Part shown: positions 11,327 through 22,867 of the stretch, piece by piece
Position numbering within the stretch: position 1 is the stretch's first letter
How the letters are laid out: each line of letters begins with the position of its first letter
Origin: Biomphalaria glabrata
Taxonomy: Eukaryota; Mollusca; Gastropoda; Planorbidae
Length of the DNA stretch: 64,000 nt
NCBI RefSeq assembly: GCF_947242115.1
Contig: NC_074718.1
Span: forward strand, 47,018,199-47,082,198
Direction: 5' to 3'
Position numbers and translations under genes: made by a program
The notes under the pieces: generated by a model
Told to the model about the DNA's origin: nothing
Seen by the model: only the letters and a program-made list of their open reading frames with translations
The model's database searches: none

Positions 11327-12754
11327 TTACAAGCAGCAGAAGTTTAATTTGTTAAGAGAAGAAAGTGAAGGCTACTCAAAATTAATCACTGAATTAAATC
11401 CAGATTTCAATCTCAAGATTTCCTGGGAACAAGTGCTGCAGAATATTCAATCATTGATTGGTAACTCATTGGTCCATTATATCTTTATGATGTAATAAAA
11501 ACCAGTCAAATTAATTTTCAACTTTAAAATTCAAAAGGGCATAAATTAGTAACTTAATTATCAACTTTTGTTTTCTTTATATTTTTTTAGGTTGTTTTGA
11601 TCTTGATCCTAACTGCGAGTTAGACATTATCCTTGAAGCTTTTGAATGCCATCCTGAAGAGAGCCCCTTCTATGTTCCATTCCTGCGCGCATACATTATA
11701 GACAAGTTGACTTTGTGCCATATTCTAGGATTTAAATTTCACTTCAGAGAGGTAATACTCTTTGTTCTGCTTTCTGAGCCATTGTTAGGATAAAAGTTTA
11801 TGTGAAGAATTAAAGCTATCATCATGATACATGTCAACATATTTGTGTTTTGTTTATCCTGACATTGTTTCATTTAAATAGTTCTATTTCTCAGTCTGCT
11901 GACTGGAGCACTCCCAAATCATTATTCACATAAGCAGCACTTTTATTAAAGAATGAGCTGGTAGATCTAGATGACTTGTATCCTTATGTAAGTTGATTTT
12001 GGTAAATACTCTGAACTTGTACATCTACTGTATTTTCTCGCATATAGTTATTGTGGGTTATACAATTTTTACAAATGAATGGCAGCTGTGCCAGTGTAAA
12101 AAGGTACTGGGTTAACAAGAATTATTTTATTCATAAACAAAGCATAACGGAACCTATCAACATACTGGTGTGTCTTTATACCTTTATACAGTTTGCTCTG
12201 TGTTTTTGTTTACGTGTACATTGGAAAGCTTTATGAGCATCTCATTATAAACCTCAAGAAAACAAATAGTACCAATGATGGTACTTTATTTACTGGTAAT
12301 TTAGTCACACTTTGCACATGTGGGGTATGTAATGGTGTTGTTTGTACTATTTTGTTTCTACTTAATTTGTAATTTGTGCAGTTGACAATTATATGCTGGG
12401 TATAAAATGCATGAAAATATGCCACACAGCTTTCAAAAACATTCAACTTGTATTTCTTTTTTTTTTTTTACTTAAAGAAATCTGTTTCCAAATGCTTGTA
12501 GTTGTCATTCTAAACATTTTCATAATTTGTTTTTACGCTGTTTATGGGCTATATTTGGCTCTTCTGTATTGGATGTACTGGTAATATTATGGTTGTGAAT
12601 TTGACAGTTATTACCAGCAGACTCTGAAATAATTCCATTTCACAACAAAGAAGTCTCAGATGCCAAAGCCTATGCTAAAAAGCTGAGTACTGTGATATTG
12701 GCTGATAAAAAAGAGGATGAAAAGAAAGAAGAAGAACAACGGATTATTGATTTG
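11327..12754 (+). pseudogene. THOC2: THOC2 pseudogene, conserved core exons 5-8 of those found
   Basis: 11327-11460 reads [19 protein letters not shown], against human [19 protein letters not shown]. 11591-11751 reads GCFDLDPNCELDIILEAFEC and TLCHILGFKFHF. 11895-11987 reads SADWSTPKSLFT, then a stop, then AALLLKNELVDLDDLYPY. 12608-12754 reads LLPADSEI... and ends in a DEKKEEEQRIIDL acidic-basic stretch like human EREKEKEKEEEK. These are the clearest exons in the window. The stop is TAA at 11931-11933, where human THOC2 has the arginine of [20 protein letters not shown]. All four exons are otherwise in phase and their splice sites look intact, so this stop is a plain substitution in a recognisable exon. 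Confidence 0.92.
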
Positions 12755-13870
12755 GTAAGGTCTAGCAGTAGTTAAAGCTATTAGTTCATTAGTATAAACA
12801 TTTCAAAATTGTATGCCATTATGTCTACTTTCTATGTCTTTTAATTTTTGTGTTTTGTTTGTGTCACCATGTTATTTTAGATGGTGGTTGGGTGGGTTCA
12901 TATTATAATGAGTTATATACTGTAGACATTATCAGGATGAATATTTGCACATTTATACAGCTCTCATAAATGAGGAAATAACACTTAATGTAGCAGACAC
13001 AAATATGTTTAATGTATATGTATATAACAACACTACATAGGAAATTTGATACACAATCCAAGAATAATCAGTAATAATCCTTTATAGAAATACTTGACAA
13101 AAATAGTAATAACTTATTAACGTACAAATGTCAACTGCTTTATAACTCTATAGTGACTGCTTGCAATAACTTTCTCAAGTGACTACCTTCAATGCCTGCC
13201 CCTTACTGACTGCTATCAAGTAACTACTTAGCTTAAGGTTAAAAGTGTTCACCTTCAGAAACCATGAATTGTGAATTAAACTGGTAATATCAAAATAGTG
13301 TATCTCCCTTATGGCACCAACTTTGAGGTGGTGACAGTTTGTATTTGAGCTTAGTAGTATAACAATGGTGTCACTGCTATTATGTGACATTTGATTGTAT
13401 ATAGTAGTGTAAGTAAAGATGAATTTTGTACTACTTGATGTCACACAAGTCCACTCCAATTCATACAGAACAACACTTATTAAAATTCATCAAATAAGAC
13501 CTTGGTTAGCTGACAAGATTTATTTACTATAAAATAAAAAAACAGTTCACTGGCAATTCCAGCCATAAAGAATTACATATGATGCTTCATAAATCCAATG
13601 AAATATTCTAAGTAAACAACTGGTATTAAACTATTGAATCAACTACATTAGACATCCTTACAGTTTAAGAACATGGCGATCACTGCCTCTACCCATGTGG
13701 TTAAAATTCTAGAACGAGATTTCTTGCCCACAATTCAACTGTGAATGCTTGTTTCCCACGTCAAACATTGTGAACATGAATATACCATTTACTTCGTGCT
13801 TCCCAACAAAATACATGTCACTAACTATCAAACAATGATGTGACAAAATGGTTAAATACACTTAGTAGAT

Positions 13871-14126
13871 GTGGTGGCTGAGTGATAAAGCTCTTGGCTT
13901 CCTGGGTTTGAATCCTGATGAAGAGTGAGATTTTTTATTTCAGAATCTTTAGAGCACCTCTGAGTCCATCCAGCTCTGCCTGACATTAGTTGGGGAAAAG
14001 TAAAGGTGGTTGGTTGTTGTGCTGGCCACATGACACCCTTGTTAACAGTGGACCTGGCAACAAATGACCTTTACATCATCCACCCCATAGATTGTAAAGT
14101 CTGAAAGGTCAACTTCATCTTTACTA
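13871..14126 (+). mobile_element. tRNA-derived SINE, family 1 (near full length)
   Basis: The head reads GTGGTGGCTGAGTGATAAAG with an A-box, followed by GGGTTTGAATCCTGATGAAG, a good B-box. The body contains TGACATTAGTTGGGGAAAAG, GTTGTGCTGGCCACATGACA and CCTTTACATCATCCACCCC. Other copies are at 16510, 17376 (reverse), 53775 and 54605. This copy is the in-window reference for the origin of the 51-bp array. It sits in a THOC2 intron. Confidence 0.85.
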
Positions 14127-14275
14127 AAAACACATGCAGAATTAATGACAATGTTAAGTTTGTGCTTTAGAATAACAAAACATGTTTCTTTGTTTTGAAA
14201 GATTAAAGAATATATATTAATAAGAAGTGGTTAACAATATGACTTAAGTAAGTTTGGCTATCTTTTTGTTTTCAG

Positions 14276-15878
14276 AGAGAAAACATTCAAAAACTTGGTC
14301 TGTGTGAAGCTTTGCTAGAAATAGGAGCCTGGGAGAATGCTAGGGCCATCATTGACAGGCTGCCTGAAAACTTTGTTTTGGTTCATCCATCCATCTCCTA
14401 TGCCCTTTGCTCATTAGTAAATAGAGTGATAGAACCTCTGTATGAAAAGTAAGTTTACATTTCTAAATAGAACTAATATCAGTATGATGTTTTACTGACT
14501 TTTTTTTTTCATAAGAATTTAAAAAAACAACTAGTTTTATTATCCTAATTTCTTGTCTTTCAGGAACATAGGGTTAGCATCTGTGTTAGCCAAGTGGAGA
14601 GTTAAGAAAGTAGAATCCTGTGATTGTCCTCTAGCCTACACCTATCACCAGCTCTATCACTTAGCCATGCCAATGTTGTATTACCTGGTCCATATGCTTC
14701 TCAAGATCCTATTTTGATGGTGAAAATATAATTTTAATGTTTTTGTAAATATGATTATCTTATTTTGCAATTAAAAAAAATATTGTTCAACTAATTATTT
14801 TTTCATAAATATTTAAATGAATTACAATTAGAAGCGAGATCATATTCAATTAATATCCCTTAAGTAATCACCAGCACATAATTCTATTATATCTAAGACA
14901 AAGTATTAGAATTCCCATATACAAAATGGTATTACAAAATAAATTATGTTTAGAACTGAAATGAATAGTACAACATTCTGTTACAATGGGTTATTAAAAA
15001 CTTTTAAATATAAAGATCATGAATAGATTAAATGAAAAATTACTTTTCAACACTTTTTAAACCAAGCTAACACTGAATACAGTTATAGCCTGAGTGTGTA
15101 TTTTAGAACAGAGTGAACATAATTTTAAATGACAATTTCAGCATCACTCCGGTGGCATTGGTCCAGAGGATGAAATTGCTTACTATGGGTTTTTAAATGC
15201 TCTTGAAGAAGTCCTGCTACCATCTCTTTCCCTTCTTCTTCAATGGCTGAAGAATTGTGGACTCTACTAAAACTCTATCCATATGAGATACGGTGAGAGA
15301 GCTAATGTTGCTACATCTGTAATTATCTTATGATCATGGACACTTGTTTTTATCGAAGTGGGCGTCATCTTTTAGATTTTTGTGTGTGCCTCCCTTTAGC
15401 AATAACATTTTTCTTGTTGCCCTACCTAGAAAATGTGTTGCCCACTTAGAGGCTTAATGAAAGCAAAAAAAAACAACAACTTTCTTTTACCATTCAGATA
15501 TCATCTCTATGGGACATGGAAAAATGAGAGTTTTTTCTTGTATCCAATACTTATCAGTACAAGAGCAGATTGTCTGGATAGAGCCAAATACATCATGAAG
15601 TAAGTCTAAAACTTGTGTCCTGAGATGTTTAGAAAATTATTGCCCTTGCTTTCTCTTGTATTTAATCCTAACACTGCCATGAACTGCCTATAGTTTGTGT
15701 TTATAAATAGAATTCTCAATTAAATTGAGATACTTAATTCGAAAATTCATAAATCATAAAGTTAGGGTAGATATGTTTTTAAACAATCTCCTTTTTTTTC
15801 TGTAGGCGTTTTTCTAAAGAGATGGTGAAACCCTCTGGTCGACAGTTAGGCAAGTTGAGTCATAGTAATCCTAGCATT
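14276..15878 (+). pseudogene. THOC2: THOC2 pseudogene, middle exons with two frameshifts
   Basis: The exons are as follows. 14276-14448 reads QKLGLCEALLEIGAWENA and VNRVIEPLYEK. 14564 to about 14719 reads MLYYL, then in another frame GPYASQDPILMVKI. 15142-15292 reads LEEVLLPSLSLL, then in another frame SSMAEELWTLLKLYPYEIR. 15498-15599 reads RYHLYGTWKNES and DRAKYIMK. 15806 to about 15878 reads [20 protein letters not shown]. Human counterparts are FCYLGPHLSHDPILFAK, LLPSLSLMDCNACMSEELW and [15 protein letters not shown]. The breaks near 14685 and 15235 are each consistent with loss of a single base. After HSNPSI the homology stops abruptly against SINE sequence. Confidence 0.9.
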
Positions 15879-16200
15879 GCTGCCTTTAGTCTGGTTTTGA
15901 ACCTCGAGCCCCCTTCATAGGTAGCCAGGCCAAGTTCAAGCGTACTTAGCCTCTTGACCATGCTTCCTTATTAATATTTTCCTGCACTTGTAATTATTTT
16001 GACATTGTAGCCAAGTAAAAAGAATTTTAAAAAAAGAGGGTGTCTGGGAGAAAGTTTTTGTGCTTCTTTTTTATTTGGGTGCTCAGCAAACACAACTCGA
16101 TCACATGTCAATATAAAAATTTCCTGATGTACATTGAGATTCAAACTTATGCCCCTTGTTACATGTCCAAGCAGTTCATGCCACTCAACCTCACAGCCCA
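15879..16200 (-). mobile_element. Two reverse-oriented SINE pieces (third family)
   Basis: Read on the minus strand, 15968-15879 gives GCATGGTCAAGAGGCTAAGT, then CTCGAGGTTCAAAACC, which is an A-box and B-box pair. 16200-16015 gives GCTGTGAGGTTGAGTGGCAT, then AAGTTTGAATCTC and a body with GTGATCGAGTTGTGTTTGC. Both look like tRNA-derived SINEs of one family. They fill the space where about 230 codons of THOC2 are missing, between exons ending at 15878 and starting at 16261. The open minus frame across 15971-16255 is only SINE sequence. Confidence 0.6.
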
Positions 16201-16260
16201 TCTTAGTTGTTAGTGACAGTGGAAAATATGACAAGAAAGTTTCCTCTTCATGCAACTCAG

Positions 16261-17222
16261 TACAGAAGAGTTTGTGAAGAGATTACCTCCCATTGATGTC
16301 TTGTTATCAACCTACCATATCCCTCATTCAGCTGCCTTCTTTCTCTCCAAACTTCTCTATGCACATGCTATCAATGTAAGCTTCAAATTGAATTGTCTGC
16401 CCAGATTTAGTATAACAATATGTTTCTTAATTTTTTTCTTTGAAAAGCAAATAATTCTTTTCATCTTTAAATTGTTCTTATAATTATTCTTAAGTACTCC
16501 ATTTTTAAGTTTGGCAGGGTAGTTGATTGATAAAGTGTTGAGCCTTTTTAATCAAAAGTCACAGATTGGGTCTTGATGAAGCATTATGGTTTTTTACTCT
16601 AGATGGGTATGCAGCTACAGCTGGTGAAGTCAAGGTCATTGTGCTAAGCCACACTGCATCATCATTTACCCTGGAGTCTTTAACTTTCACTTTTTGTTTT
16701 AAAAAAAAGTTTAATATACTATTGACTATTGTGCAATACTTAAGAGAGTGAACCCAAGTCTCTACATCTCATTACAGGTCAAATATGATGAACTGAAAAA
16801 GTTGAAGGACAAAAAGAATCATAAGGTAGCTTTTAGTATATTGTTCAATCTTTTGTCTTTTTCTACTCATTTTCTTTTTACATAAAACATTTTTTTGTGT
16901 CTCTCATTGATTCTAGACCATTTGCTACATTAATGCTTACAAAGAGGTTATGGGACCAGTGGTTGAAGCCATCAAGCCAGTGTTTTCATCTAAAATTTGG
17001 GATGACCTGACGTAAGTCTTACATAGCAGCCCAGCTTGATTCAAGAATGAATGATTGATTCCCTTGTGTAACCCAATGAATGTTTCCTTGTTCCAGGCCA
17101 CAGTTCTACATCACTTTCTGGTCACTGTCCATGTATGACTTGTATGTTCCTAAAGGTGCTTATGAGAAACAGATCTTCTGCAGGAAAATCAAATCAGTAC
17201 AGTGGAAGCTAACAAAGACATG
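16261..17222 (+). pseudogene. THOC2: THOC2 pseudogene, exons before the giant intron
   Basis: 16261-16375 reads TEEFVKRLPPIDVLLSTYHI and AAFFLSKLLYAHAIN, against human TEDYIKRVPSIDVL and AAFFLSRPMYAHHI. 16778-16825 reads VKYDELKKLKDKKNHK. 16917-17011 reads AYKEVMGPVVEAI and KIWDDLT. 17097-17222 reads PQFYITFWSLSMYDLYVP. All four junctions are in phase and no lesion is visible in this block. The donor at 17223 opens an intron of about 15.9 kb that carries the tandem array and the LTR element. Confidence 0.92.
16510..16700 (+). mobile_element. Strongly decayed family-1 SINE
   Basis: The words GGTAGTTGATTGATAAAGTG, GATTGGGTCTTGATGAAG, AAGGTCATTGTGCTAAGCCA and CACTGCATCATCATTTACC follow the order of the family-1 SINE at 13871 with many substitutions. 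It is an old copy in an intron. Confidence 0.5.
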
Positions 17223-17375
17223 GTATGTAGACTAGATGTGATATAATGTTATTAATTCTGTATACTTCAAGAACATTAAACACATTTCACATTATCATTC
17301 CTTTATCATTCTAACCATTTGTGTTGGCAGCCAATAAAAGTTAGCCAGACATTTAAATTAATTGCCACCTCGTTT

Positions 17376-17562
17376 AAAAAATAAGTAAGTTCCCTTTTCA
17401 GACTGCAATCTGAAGGGCAGATGATGTAATTATTATCTGTTTCTATGGCCCACAGCCAGCACAACAACCAACCAAGTCCCAAAATTAAAAATCCCAGTAT
17501 TCACATAGATTTGAAACAGGAACTCCTTGTTTGAAAGTCAAGCACTTTATTTCTCAGTCACC
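17376..17562 (-). mobile_element. Reverse family-1 SINE that gives rise to the 51-bp array
   Basis: On the plus strand this reads as the reverse complement of the family-1 SINE: TTTCAGACTGCAATCTGAAG, GGGCAGATGATGTAATTATT, CCAGCACAACAACCAACCAA, AAATTAAAAATCCCAGTATT, GATTTGAAACAGG (B-box strand), then TTTGAAAGTCAAGCACTTTA and TCTCAGTCACC (A-box strand and 5' end). A central part of about 60 bp is missing. The last 36 bp or so are also the first unit of the tandem array, with no break between them. Against the reverse complement of my recalled family head, 26 of 35 positions match, and the differences are nearly all C/T or G/A changes. Confidence 0.8.
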
Positions 17563-20500
17563 TTGTTTAGTCTGTCCTTGTTTGAAAGTCAAGCACTTTA
17601 TCTCTCAGTCACCTTGTTTAGTCTGTCCTTGTTTGAAAGTCAAGCACTTTATCTCTCAGTCACCTTGTTTAGTCTGTCCTTGTTTGAAAGTCAAGCACTT
17701 TATCTCTCAGTCACCTTGTTTAGTCTGTCCTTGTTTGAAAGTCAAGCACTTTATCTCTCAGTCACCTTGTTTAGTCTGTCCTTGTTTGAAAGTCAAGCAC
17801 TTTATCTCTCAGTCACCTTGTTTAGTCTGTCCTTGTTTGAAAGTCAAGCACTTTATCTCTCAGTCACCTTGTTTAGTCTGTCCTTGTTTGAAAGTCAAAC
17901 ACTTTCTCAGTCACCTTGTTTAGTCTGTCCTTGTTTGAAAGTCAAGCACTTTATCTCTCAGTCACCTTGTTTAGTCTGTCCTTGTTTGAAAGTCAAGCAC
18001 TTTATCTCTCAGTCACCTTGTTTAGTCTGTCCTTGTTTGAAAGTCAAGCACCTTATCTCTCAGTCACCTTGTTTAGTCTGTCCTTGTTTGAAAGTCAAGC
18101 ACCTTATCTCTCAGTCACCTTGTTTAGTCTGTCCTTGTTTGAAAGTCAAGCACTTTATCTCTGTCACCTTGTTTAGTCTGTTCTTGTTTGAAAGTCAAGC
18201 ACTTTATCTCTCAGTCACCTTGTTTAGTCTGTCCTTGTTTGAAAGTCAAGCACTTTATCTCTGTCACCTTGTTTCCGTTTGTCCTTGTTTGAAAGTCAAG
18301 CACTTTATCTCTCAGTCACCTTGTTTAGCCTGTCCTTGTTTGAAAGTCAAGCACTTTATCTCTCAGTCACCTTGTTTAGCCTGTCCTTGTTTGAAAGTCA
18401 AGCACTTTATCTCTCAGTCACCTTGTTTAGTCTGTCCTTCTTTGAAAGTCAAGCACCTTATCTCTCAGTCACCTTGTTTAGTCTGTCCTTGTTTGAAAGT
18501 CAAACACTTTATCTCTCAGTCACCTTGTTTAGTCTGTCCTTGTTTGAAAGTCAAGCACTTTATCTCTGTCACCTTGTTTAGTCTGTTCTTGTTTGAAAGT
18601 CAAGCACTTTATCTCTCAGTCACCTTGTTTAGTCTGTCCTTGTTTGAAAGTCAAGCACTTTATCTCTGTCACCTTGTTTAGCCTGTCCTTGTTTGAAAGT
18701 CAAGCACTTTATCTCTGTCACCTTGTTTAGTTTGTCCTTGTTTGAAAGTCAAGCACTTTATCTCTCAGTCACCTTGTTTAGTCTGTCCTTGTTTGAAAGT
18801 CAAGCACTTTATCTCTCAGTCACCTTGTTTAGCCTGTCCTTGTTTGAAAGTCAAGCACTTTATCTCTCAGTCATCTTGTTTAGTCTGTCCTTGTTTGAAA
18901 GTCAAGCACTTTATCTCTCAGTCACCTTGTTTAGTCTGTCCTTGTTTGAAAGTCAAGCACTTTATCTCTCAGTCACCTTGTTTAGTCTGTCCTTGTTTGA
19001 AAGTCAAGCACTTTATCTCTGTCACCTTGTTTAGTCTGTTCTTGTTTGAAAGTCAAGCACTTTATCTCTCAGTCACCTTGTTTAGTCTGTCCTTGTTTGA
19101 AAGTCAAGCACTTTATCTCTGTCACCTTGTTTCCGTTTGTCCTTGTTTGAAAGTCAAGCACTTTATCTCTCAGTCACCTTGTTTAGCCTGTCCTTGTTTG
19201 AAAGTCAAGCACTTTATCTCTCAGTCACCTTGTTTAGCCTGTCCTTGTTTGAAAGTCAAGCACTTTATCTCTCAGTCACCTTGTTTAGTCTGTCCTTGTT
19301 TGAAAGTCAAGCACTTTATCTCTCAGTCACCTTGTTTAGTCTGTCCTTGTTTGAAAGTCAAACACTTTATCTCTCAGTCACCTTGTTTAGTCTGTCCTTG
19401 TTTGAAAGTCAAGCACTTTATCTCTGTCACCTTGTTTAGTCTGTTCTTGTTTGAAAGTCAAGCACTTTTTCTCTCAGTCACCTTGTTTAGCCTGTCCTTG
19501 TTTGAAAGTCAAGCACTTTATCTCTGTCACCTTGTTTAGTTTGTCCTTGTTTGAAAGTCAAGCACTTTATCTCTCAGTCACCTTGTTTAGTCTGTCCTTG
19601 TTTGAAAGTCAAGCACTTTATCTCTCAGTCACCTTGTTTAGTCTGTCCTTGTTTGAAAGTCAAGCACCTTATCTCTCAGTCACCTTGTTTAGTCTGTCCT
19701 TGTTTGAAAGTCAAGCACCTTATCTCTCAGTCACCTTGTTTAGTCTGTCCTTGTTTGAAAGTCAAGCACTTTATCTCTCAGTCACCTTGTTTAACCTGTC
19801 CTTGTTTGAAAGTCAAGCACTTTATCTCTCAGTCACCTTGTTTAGTCTGTCCTTGTTTGAAAGTCAAGCACTTTATCTCTCAGTCACCTTGTTTAGTCTG
19901 TCCTTGTTTGAAAGTCAAACACTTTATCTCTCAGTCACCTTGTTTAGTCTGTCCTTGTTTGAAAGTCAAGCACTTTATCTCTGTCACCTTGTTTAGTCTG
20001 TTCTTGTTTGAAAGTCAAGCACTTTTTCTCTCAGTCACCTTGTTTAGCCTGTCCTTGTTTGAAAGTCAAGCACTTTATCTCTGTCACCTTGTTTAGTTTG
20101 TCCTTGTTTGAAAGTCAAGCACTTTATCTCTCAGTCACCTTGTTTAGTCTGTCCTTGTTTGAAAGTCAAGCACTTTATCTCTCAGTCACCTTGTTTAGTC
20201 TGTCCTTGTTTGAAAGTCAAGCACCTTATCTCTCAGTCACCTTGTTTAGTCTGTCCTTGTTTGAAAGTCAAGCACCTTATCTCTCAGTCACCTTGTTTAG
20301 TCTGTCCTTGTTTGAAAGTCAAGCACTTTATCTCTGTCACCTTGTTTAGTCTGTTCTTGTTTGAAAGTCAAGCACTTTATCTCTCAGTCACCTTGTTTAG
20401 TCTGTCCTTGTTTGAAAGTCAAGCACTTTATCTCTGTCACCTTGTTTCCGTTTGTCCTTGTTTGAAAGTCAAGCACTTTATCTCTCAGTCACCTTGTTTA

Positions 20501-22558
20501 GCCTGTCCTTGTTTGAAAGTCAAGCACTTTATCTCTCAGTCACCTTGTTTAGCCTGTCCTTGTTTGAAAGTCAAGCACTTTATCTCTCAGTCACCTTGTT
20601 TAGTCTGTCCTTGTTTGAAAGTCAAGCACCTTATCTCTCAGTCACCTTGTTTAGTCTGTCCTTGTTTGAAAGTCAAGCACTTTATCTCTGTCACCTTGTT
20701 TAGCCTGTCCTTGTTTGAAAGTCAAGCACTTTATCTCTGTCACCTTGTTTAGTTTGTCCTTGTTTGAAAGTCAAGCACTTTATCTCTCAGTCACCTTGTT
20801 TAGTCTGTCCTTGTTTGAAAGTCAAGCACTTTATCTCTCAGTCACCTTGTTTAGCCTGTCCTTGTTTGAAAGTCAAGCACTTTATCTCTCAGTCATCTTG
20901 TTTAGTCTGTCCTTGTTTGAAAGTCAAGCACTTTATCTCTCAGTCACCTTGTTTAGTCTGTCCTTGTTTGAAAGTCAAGCACTTTATCTCTCAGTCACCT
21001 TGTTTAGTCTGTCCTTGTTTGAAAGTCAAGCACTTTATCTCTGTCACCTTGTTTAGTCTGTTCTTGTTTGAAAGTCAAGCACTTTATCTCTCAGTCACCT
21101 TGTTTAGTCTGTCCTTGTTTGAAAGTCAAGCACTTTATCTCTGTCACCTTGTTTCCGTTTGTCCTTGTTTGAAAGTCAAGCACTTTATCTCTCAGTCACC
21201 TTGTTTAGCCTGTCCTTGTTTGAAAGTCAAGCACTTTATCTCTCAGTCACCTTGTTTAGCCTGTCCTTGTTTGAAAGTCAAGCACTTTATCTCTCAGTCA
21301 CCTTGTTTAGTCTGTCCTTGTTTGAAAGTCAAGCACTTTATCTCTCAGTCACCTTGTTTAGTCTGTCCTTGTTTGAAAGTCAAACACTTTATCTCTCAGT
21401 CACCTTGTTTAGTCTGTCCTTGTTTGAAAGTCAAGCACTTTATCTCTGTCACCTTGTTTAGTCTGTTCTTGTTTGAAAGTCAAGCACTTTTTCTCTCAGT
21501 CACCTTGTTTAGCCTGTCCTTGTTTGAAAGTCAAGCACTTTATCTCTGTCACCTTGTTTAGTTTGTCCTTGTTTGAAAGTCAAGCACTTTATCTCTCAGT
21601 CACCTTGTTTAGTCTGTCCTTGTTTGAAAGTCAAGCACTTTATCTCTCAGTCACCTTGTTTAGCCTGTCCTTGTTTGAAAGTCAAGCACTTTATCTCTCA
21701 GTCATCTTGTTTAGTCTGTCCTTGTTTGAAAGTCAAGCACTTTATCTCTCAGTCACCTTGTTTAGTCTGTCCTTGTTTGAAAGTCAAGCACTTTATCTCT
21801 CAGTCACCTTGTTTAGTCTGTCCTTGTTTGAAAGTCAAGCACTTTATCTCTGTCACCTTGTTTAGTCTGTTCTTGTTTGAAAGTCAAGCACTTTATCTCT
21901 CAGTCACCTTGTTTAGTCTGTCCTTGTTTGAAAGTCAAGCACTTTATCTCTCAGTCACCTTGTTTAGTCTGTCCTTGTTTGAAAGTCAAGCACCTTATCT
22001 CTCAGTCACCTTGTTTAGTCTGTCCTTGTTTGAAAGTCAAGCACCTTATCTCTCAGTCACCTTGTTTAGTCTGTCCTTGTTTGAAAGTCAAGCACTTTAT
22101 CTCTATCACCTTGTTTAGTCTGTTCTTGTTTGAAAGTCAAGCACTTTATCTCTCAGTCACCTTGTTTAGTCTGTCCTTGTTTGAAAGTCAAGCACTTTAT
22201 CTCTCAGTCACCTTGTTTAGTCTGTCCTTGTTTGAAAGTCAAGCACTTTATCTCTCAGTCACCTTGTTTAGTCTGTCCTTGTTTGAAAGTCAAGCACTTT
22301 ATCTCTCAGTCACCTTGTTTAGTCTGTCCTTGTTTGAAAGTCAAACACTTTCTCAGTCACCTTGTTTAGTCTGTCCTTGTTTGAAAGTCAAGCACTTTAT
22401 CTCTCAGTCACCTTGTTTAGTCTGTCCTTGTTTGAAAGTCAAGCACTTTATCTCTCAGTCACCTTGTTTAGTCTGTCCTTGTTTGAAAGTCAAGCACCTT
22501 ATCTCTCAGTCACCTTGTTTAGTCTGTCCTTGTTTGAAAGTCAAGCACTTTATCTCTG
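17525..22558. repeat. 51-bp minisatellite array, left part
   Basis: About 100 head-to-tail copies of a 51-bp unit containing TTTGAAAGTCAAGCACTTTA, TCTCTCAGTCACC and TTGTTTAGTCTGTCC. Common variants are a 49-bp unit lacking CA in CTCTCAG, a 47-bp unit with CACTTTCTCAG (near 17900 and 22345), and GCCTGTCC, TAGTTTGTCC or TTTCCGTTTGTCC linkers. The variants recur in blocks: the stretch from 18693 to about 19570 is repeated 2022 bp further on at 20715 with identical translation. This shows higher-order amplification of about 40 units. Since 51 is 17 codons and two plus-strand frames lack stops, many long open frames appear; they encode simple FESQALYLSVTLFSLSL or LKVKHFISQSPCLVCPC repeats and are not genes. 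The array lies in a THOC2 intron. Confidence 0.97.
22555..22558. repeat. Target-site duplication TCTG, left
   Basis: TCTG here matches TCTG at 30804-30807, immediately outside the two LTRs. Removing the element and one copy restores an ordinary array unit of the TATCTCTGTCACC variant. Confidence 0.85.
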
Positions 22559-22850
22559 TGTTGATGGTCTATTTTGTTGATGAGTATATATATGTTACTG
22601 GTGCATGCGAGTCCATATGACACAACAACAGAATGAATCAAGAATATACTTAATAACGCAGGCTGATAACTTCAACAATTTAATAAACAATAAAAAGGGC
22701 ACAGTCCTCTGTCGTCGCTAGCCTAGCGTCGTCCTCTTAGGCGTCTTGTCCGTTATTCTTCTTGTTCATTATCCTACTCTGTTCTTACTCGTCACATTAC
22801 TTAGGAAAAACCCGATTCACATCAACTTCTACGCATCTTGTGTCATTACA
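22559..22850 (-). repeat. LTR (3' LTR of the minus-strand element)
   Basis: This 292-bp repeat begins TGTTGATGGTC and ends GTGTCATTACA on the plus strand, with TG...CA ends. By eye it is identical over its whole length to 30512-30803. Confidence 0.95.
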
Positions 22851-22867
22851 TATTTCCTCCCCCCTTT
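22851..22867 (-). other. Polypurine tract
   Basis: On the minus strand this reads AAAGGGGGGAGGAAATA and abuts the 3' LTR. That is the position and composition of the plus-strand DNA primer of LTR elements. Confidence 0.85.

Noticed and set aside
13871-14126. Possible functional tRNA gene
   Set aside because: A- and B-boxes are present but no cloverleaf closes, and the body matches other SINE copies in the window.
15971-16255. 94-codon minus-strand frame
   Set aside because: It reads through a reverse SINE piece and shows no protein family motif.
17527-22620. Long open frames such as 17527-18681 (384 codons), 18742-19539 and 21877-22620
   Set aside because: They are the 51-bp unit translated; the peptides are a 17-residue repeat in two alternative frames with no splice context, and they appear only because the unit length is divisible by three.
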